From: CAZEYT01 sp964516295
GTDB taxonomy: Bacteria; Verrucomicrobiota; Verrucomicrobiia; Chthoniobacterales; Terrimicrobiaceae
DNA length: 54,233 nt
Direction of reading: 5' to 3'
Assembly (NCBI GenBank): GCA_964516295.1
Contig: CAZEYT010000009.1
Location: forward strand, 1 to 54,233
Shown: positions 50,133-54,233 of the stretch, in pieces
How positions within the stretch are numbered: position 1 is the stretch's first letter
How the letters are laid out: each line of letters opens with the position of its first letter
Program-made: the position numbers and the translations under genes
The notes under the pieces: model-generated
The model's database searches: none
The model's input: only the letters and a program-made list of their open reading frames with translations
What the model was told of the DNA's origin: nothing

Positions 50133-51270
50133 TCACCGGGCGGAGCGGAATTCGGGTTCGCCCGGAATGAAATCCGCGAACTTTGAAGCCAGGAAATACG
50201 CAGTGCATTCCTCCTGCGCGCTCCGCAGGCGGAACCGGCGCTTGAAATAAGGTTCGCGGAGGAGGGGCTCGATCTCCGCTTCGCGCGCTGGTTCGATCGC
50301 AACGAATGCCAAATTCCAATCGACCGGCGGGTTCTCTTGCTATGATAGCCGATGCGGGTGAAATCACCGAGGATCCAGGGCAGCGGATAATCGCTCTCGA
50401 GGGCGATCACCCCCGCGAGGTCATAGTTCTGCGGATCCGCCTTCGCTGCTTGGAGGAGCGGGACGGTGAGAAAATCGATGTATTTGTAGGTTTGGACGTA
50501 AACGTAGGGTTATCTGTCGTCCGTGTAGTTGTGAAAATTCAGATTCAAACTCGCAATGGTGGAGGCCCCGACGGACGACAGTGCGAGGGCAATCACGACA
50601 ACACGACGGCCGATCCAGCGTGCCGCTTCCCCGGCCAGCGCCCCGCCAACAAGGTAAAACGGCCAGAGGATCGAGATGATGCACCAAGGGGTTTTGTAGG
50701 GGATGATCGAATAGGCAAAGAGGGTTCCGCCCGCAGCGATCGCGATGTAACGGAGGCGGGCATCCCAGGGAACAGGGAAAAACGTAGCGCACACATGCCA
50801 CGAGTCCGATCAAGGCGGGCCATTCCTAGTGCGCCATGAGAGCTACCCGGTACCAGTTCAGCGGACCGATGAGATTATAGGTCGTCTTTGCGTGTCCGTC
50901 CGCGTCGACGCCGGTTTGGAACCACGCGGCGAAGGTCTGCCAGAGCGCAGCGATGGCCGGGAAGTCGCGGAAGGTGCCTGAGCAGAAAAACACGATACCA
51001 AGCGCGGCAAGCCCGAGCGCCTGAAGGACGTCTTCGCGCTTCCATTGCCGCCGGACGAGCGGAAGAACCGGCCGTGATGGCACAACCTTCTGCCAAAGCC
51101 ACAGAACACCTGCTGCAAGAACAAAGCAACCGACATGCAGGACTTACGTTTCCTTCGTCAAGATGAGGCCGGTAAAGGATCCGATGGCCAGAAAAGGATC
51201 CTGACGACTACCAGCTCGCCACAAACCGAGAATCGCCTGCAAAAGCAGGATGCAGAAAAGCACCTGCTAC
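50133..51270 (-). pseudogene. Decayed Agl23-like (TIGR03663) membrane glycosyltransferase/flippase-associated protein
   Basis: Reverse-strand fragments in order: LTKET with an in-frame TAA then VLHVGCFVLAAGVLWLW; FCSGTFRDFPAIAALWQTF and WYRVALMAH with an in-frame TAG then EWPALIGLVACV; a frameshift; YSIIPYKTPWCIISILWPFYLV; an in-frame TAA before PYVYVQTYKYIDFL; DYPLPWILGDFTRIGY; another frameshift; NPPVDWNLAFVAIEPA to the stop at 50133. At least three nonsense codons and two frameshifts are present and the N-terminal half is missing, so it is non-functional. Confidence 0.8.
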
Positions 51271-51327
51271 TGAGCAATGCGTAATACAGTGACGTTACGG
51301 CCAAAGAAACTGGGGGTCAGGAAACTG

Positions 51328-51483
51328 GAAACTGGGGTCAGTGTGCATATTCTTGCTTATTTCTTCTCTTCTTCTCCCGCCGTTTGCCTCCTTGTCGGTG
51401 CAGACTCCATCTCCTCCTTCTATCCACGACAGCCAACGGCGTCCAGCAAAAGATGAAAGGATATGCACACTGACCCCAGTTTC
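51328..51483. repeat. MITE/REP-like element with perfect 23-bp inverted arms
   Basis: Bases 51328-51350 and 51461-51483 are perfect inverted copies (core GGGGTCAGTGTGCATAT), enclosing about 110 bp with a pyrimidine-rich tract and no gene. The flanks repeat short blocks such as CAGTTTCC. A third arm lies at 51763-51786. Confidence 0.75.
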
Positions 51484-51566
51484 CCCCAGTTTCCCTGACC
51501 GGTCCCCTTGGATGAGGTTCTGTTTGTTTTTCACACCCAAACTCCAACCCGTTCAAGGGGGCCTCT

Positions 51567-51752
51567 TCAATTTATTTTGGACGGGCGTGTTTTGCAGGCT
51601 TCGGGTGGCGGGAGGAAGCCGCTGTTGATGCGGTCGGTATCGTTCATCCCGAGGAACGTTTGCGTGGTTGTGGGATTGGTGCCGAAGATGTAGAGTTCCT
51701 CGTAATCGGAGTAGCCGTTGCCATCGCTGGATAGCCATCGGGGTCGAACAAA
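51567..51752 (-). pseudogene. Remnant of a calcium-binding-repeat (thrombospondin type 3/EF-hand-like) protein
   Basis: The reverse strand reads SSDGNGYSDYEELYIFGTNPT and then a short tail to the stop at 51567. The D-x-D/N-G-x-x-D-x-x-E spacing is that of the acidic repeats common at the ends of secreted Verrucomicrobia proteins. Only one repeat survives, abutting the repeat arm at 51763, so most of the gene has been lost. Confidence 0.5.
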
Positions 51753-51762
51753 TGATGAAAGA

Positions 51763-51786
51763 ATATGCACACTGACCCCCAGTTTC
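51763..51786. repeat. Third copy of the arm found at 51328 and 51461
   Basis: Same orientation as the arm at 51461, with one extra C in the C-run. Similarity continues about 12 bp inward (GATGAAAG.ATATGC context), so this is a copy of the same repeat family, not chance. Confidence 0.75.
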
Positions 51787-51860
51787 CAGTTTCCCAGTTT
51801 CCCGAGTTTCCAGTTAAGCTCCGGGCGAAAACCGCCAGGATGTTGCTAAGATTTCCCGCC

Positions 51861-52172
51861 TCAGGGTGTTGTCAAAAACGGCTCCAGCAACGCCGGGAAT
51901 TTTCGCAGCGATTCCGGCGTTCCATATTGAATGACCCGGTTGTTGCGGATGAAGACCCAGATGACATCATTCGACCGACGGTCCGTAAACTCCAAGAGAC
52001 GAGTCTCCGAGCGATCCGCCTCCGTGCGGGCGGCCTTCACCTGGAAGTCCGTGCCAAGAATCCGTTCCACCTGACGCTGTGACATGCCGAGATCGAGACG
52101 GTTCACACGGTCGCCGAACGAAGCGCACCCGCACAACAACACCATGCACCAAAGAACAGTCCACGTTTTCAT
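51861..52172 (-). CDS. Small lipoprotein, BamE/OmlA-like
   Basis: 103 residues. Lipoprotein signal MKTWTVLWCMVLLCGCAS with lipobox LCGC. The rest (RLDLGMSQRQVERILGTDFQV) has the 'GMs..qV..iLG.P' helix of SmpA/OmlA/BamE domains, followed by two or three beta strands (LLEFTDR, VIWVFIRNNRVIQYG). Proteins with this fold assist outer-membrane assembly or act as inhibitors; no specific role is claimed. It is divergent from the PEP-CTERM gene at 52264, with a 91-bp shared upstream region. Confidence 0.75.
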   Translation of the reverse strand: MKTWTVLWCMVLLCGCASFGDRVNRLDLGMSQRQVERILGTDFQVKAARTEADRSETRLLEFTDRRSNDVIWVFIRNNRVIQYGTPESLRKFPALLEPFLTTP

Positions 52173-52263
52173 GACGTGATGATCCTATCCGCACCCCCCG
52201 CCCATTTCAACCGCCCGGCGTTTCCGATTGCCGGAATGGTGGGATGTGGAGAATGGTGTCGGG

Positions 52264-53679
52264 ATGAAGATCGGGTGGATGCTCGTTGCGGTGCTGGCGC
52301 TGGCCGGGTCGCGTCTTTTTGGGAGCATCGAGATTCTGACCAATCTCGGGGGACTTCAGGGCGAGACCGCGAAGGGGTCGATGATTCTCAGCGGGCCGAC
52401 GCTGTATGGGTTTACCGCCGAAGGGGGCTCGGGCGGCAACGGGGTAATCTTTTCGGTCGGCACGGACGGGTCGGGATTCCAAGTCCTGCAAAATTTTGCG
52501 GCCGGGCCGGATCCGTTCGGACATCAACCGCATCACGGGTTTCTCTCGCTGGAGGAGAGTACCATCCTCGGACCGATTCTTCGGGGTGGCGCGGACGGGC
52601 AGGGGACGATCTTTTCGATCCAGACCAACGGGACGGCGCCTACTCTGCATTACACCTTCAGCGGCAGCCCCACGCCCCCGCCCGGCGATGGCGCGCAGCC
52701 GCACAGTGGTCTTCTGTCGGCCGGTGGCGGACTTTATTACGGGATGACCGCGCTCGGCGGTGCCAGCGGCAGCGGGGTGATTTTTTCCTACAATTCCACC
52801 AGCCAGGTGGTGACGACCCTGCACAGTTTTTCAATGAGCACGGGCGGGCAGCCGCACGGTCAACTCATCTGGGACAGCACGGGTTCGTATCTCCTCGGAA
52901 TGACGCGGTTTGGAGGGACCGGTGTGCCGAATGCCAACTCCGACCACCTCGCGCCCGGGGTCGTGTTCCGCTTCGACCCGGTCTCGGAGACGCAGGAGGT
53001 CCTGGCAAATTTTTCGACGATCGGCGGCGGACCTTATCTTGGCAAACACGGCATCCTCGCGCCTGGCACGGGCTCGAACGCGACGACGGTCTATGGGCTG
53101 ACGGCCTTTGGCGGAGCCTATGACGAGGGGGCTCTTTTCCAAATGGACGAAACGGGCGGAACGCCGTCGCTCCTGCATTCCTTCGGAGACGCCACGGATG
53201 GATCGGAGCCTTATGGTTCGCTGGTGATGGGGTTGGATGGACTGTTTTACGGAACGACCCGGAAGGGTGGAGCGCACAATGATGGCACGATTTTCCGCAT
53301 CGCCCAGGATGGGTCATTGTATGAAGTCCTCGCCTCGTTCCATTCCGCCACGACCGGACGCGAGCCCATCGACAACGTCACCTTCTCACCCGACGGACGG
53401 TGGCTCTACGGACTCACACAATTCGGCGGCGCAAACGGCGGCGGCACGATCTTCGCCCTCGCTGTCGTGCCCGAGCCTTCCACTTGGGGCCTCGTCCTTG
53501 TCACTGTCGCCGTCTTGGGAATCGCAAGGCTGAAAAAGCGCTGCGGTTCGACAGTTCGCAGTTCGACTGGGGTTCAAGGGACCGATGTTCTGTTTGAGGG
53601 CAGAAACCGGGCCGTTCTCGATATGGGGTATGACTCAGACCGGATCAGGGTGTGGCGGGCAGGTCAGGAGAGGTCATGA
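52264..53679 (+). CDS. PEP-CTERM protein made of GloVer-type tandem repeats, with an unusual tail
   Basis: 471 residues from the ATG at 52264, with signal peptide (MLVAVLALAGSRLFG). The body is a tandem array of about eight repeats of the form LYGxTxxGGxxGxGxIFxxxxDG (for example YGMTALGGASGSGVIFSY, YGTTRKGGAHNDGTIFRI), i.e. the choice-of-anchor GloVer repeat, probably a beta-propeller. The PEP-CTERM signal VPEPSTWGLVLVTVAVLGIA then RLKKR is not terminal: 45 more residues without a pattern follow. This suggests loss of the original stop. The 3' end overlaps the convergent gene at 53645 by 35 bp. Confidence 0.8.
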   Translation: MKIGWMLVAVLALAGSRLFGSIEILTNLGGLQGETAKGSMILSGPTLYGFTAEGGSGGNGVIFSVGTDGSGFQVLQNFAAGPDPFGHQPHHGFLSLEESTILGPILRGGADGQGTIFSIQTNGTAPTLHYTFSGSPTPPPGDGAQPHSGLLSAGGGLYYGMTALGGASGSGVIFSYNSTSQVVTTLHSFSMSTGGQPHGQLIWDSTGSYLLGMTRFGGTGVPNANSDHLAPGVVFRFDPVSETQEVLANFSTIGGGPYLGKHGILAPGTGSNATTVYGLTAFGGAYDEGALFQMDETGGTPSLLHSFGDATDGSEPYGSLVMGLDGLFYGTTRKGGAHNDGTIFRIAQDGSLYEVLASFHSATTGREPIDNVTFSPDGRWLYGLTQFGGANGGGTIFALAVVPEPSTWGLVLVTVAVLGIARLKKRCGSTVRSSTGVQGTDVLFEGRNRAVLDMGYDSDRIRVWRAGQERS

Positions 53680-54016
53680 GGAGGGCGGGGAGGTAGACGT
53701 TAAAGAGGGAGAGGACGGTGGATCCGGCGAGGGGGCCTTCGAGGAAAGCGGAGACGAGGAGGAGATTGCCAATCGTGGCTTCGGAGGAGTCATCCGGGGT
53801 GCGGAGGAGGGAGAGAATGCGATCCTGCCGGGAGGTGAAGCGTGTGGGGTCGGCGACGGCGGCGATGGTGGCGGTGACGGATTGGAAGGTGGAGCCGCTG
53901 GTTTTCGGCAGTTGGTAGGCGGCGGTGAGGCGGAGGACGGACCCGTCGAGCGCGAGGGCGGCGCGGTAGGGCGGGAGGGACTCGACGAGCGCTTCGCTCG
54001 AAATGGTGTCTGGCAC
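53645..54016 (-). CDS. Protein of unknown function, probably 5'-truncated
   Basis: 123 residues from a GTG at 54016. The frame stays open and protein-like for about 29 more codons upstream (FANRPSALNARSDAWKLRLQ) to a stop near 54100, without an ATG. The true N-terminus is therefore missing or the start is unusual. The composition is mixed alpha/beta, without signal peptide or membrane segment. The next feature upstream is the tRNA-Gly, so truncation by an event at the tRNA 3' side is possible. No family is recognised. Confidence 0.5.
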   Translation of the reverse strand: MPDTISSEALVESLPPYRAALALDGSVLRLTAAYQLPKTSGSTFQSVTATIAAVADPTRFTSRQDRILSLLRTPDDSSEATIGNLLLVSAFLEGPLAGSTVLSLFNVYLPALLMTSPDLPATP

Positions 54017-54180
54017 GGGGAGATCGAGGGATTGAAGACGGAGCTTCCAGGCGTCCGAGCGGGCGTTGAGGGCGGACGGGCGGTTTGCAAAGTAATCGGC
54101 CTAGCGGGGAGTTTTTTGGCGATGAACCCGGAGAGCCACCAAAACTTCAGGATATCCACAATTTTCTGTGGTGGACGGGG

Positions 54181-54233
<53 letters not shown>

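Overview
The window looks like a chromosomal contig from a Verrucomicrobiota-type bacterium. It is GC-rich, has short intergenic gaps and many ATGA start/stop overlaps. Five secreted proteins end in PEP-CTERM sorting signals, and the remains of a prepilin-type protein are present. The phylum call is an inference from this gene content; no rRNA or marker tree was available. The left edge cuts hisF (and looks like an assembly fold-back); the right edge cuts a tRNA-Gly gene.

Layout. 0-7 kb: hisF (partial), an amidase lipoprotein, a VOC protein, RidA, nadA, ileS-lspA and a PEP-CTERM protein with a cysteine-peptidase look. 7-9.8 kb: an accessory patch with a DNA methyltransferase and a candidate Mrr-like nuclease (a likely restriction-modification pair), a LuxR-HTH remnant and a small membrane protein. 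10-14.8 kb: tightly packed housekeeping genes suhB-like, ispF, cysS, a hexapeptide acyltransferase, an SDR and rnhA. 15-20.2 kb: a divergent alkaline phosphatase behind a PhoB-like box and two more PEP-CTERM proteins. 20.2-22.3 kb: nested insertion sequences. An IS110-family element sits inside the right terminal inverted repeat of an IS5-family element. 22.4-29.9 kb: the kdpABCDE potassium-uptake operon and its two-component regulator. 30-34.3 kb: a PEP-CTERM protein and lutABC (lactate oxidation). 34.3-41.3 kb: a lipoprotein, an FAD monooxygenase, a divergent prephenate dehydratase, tolB, a decayed prepilin/BNR fusion, and kdgK-eda (KDG to pyruvate plus glyceraldehyde-3-phosphate). 41.4-47.4 kb: penicillin-binding protein 2, HU with its terminator, a REC-GGDEF-EAL protein, a secreted protein and holA. 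47.4-54.2 kb: a decaying accessory region with a PIN remnant, an ISL3 remnant, a methyltransferase, a dead Agl23-like membrane glycosyltransferase, a MITE/REP-like repeat cluster, a small lipoprotein, a GloVer-repeat PEP-CTERM protein and the tRNA.

Main discovery: the 243-nt non-coding end of the IS110 element reads as a complete bridge RNA. From 5' to 3' it has a strong stem-loop, then a target-binding loop whose two guides (9 and 7 nt) match the two sides of the actual insertion site. A donor-binding loop follows, whose two guides (7 and 7 nt) match the element's own two ends. All four guides have the strand polarity known for IS621. The target is the terminal inverted repeat of the neighbouring IS5 element, so this appears to be an RNA-guided recombinase aimed at another transposon. 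Second-rank observations are the nuclease/methyltransferase pair, an alkaline phosphatase with replaced metal-binding histidines behind a Pho box, and several enzymes lacking signature residues.
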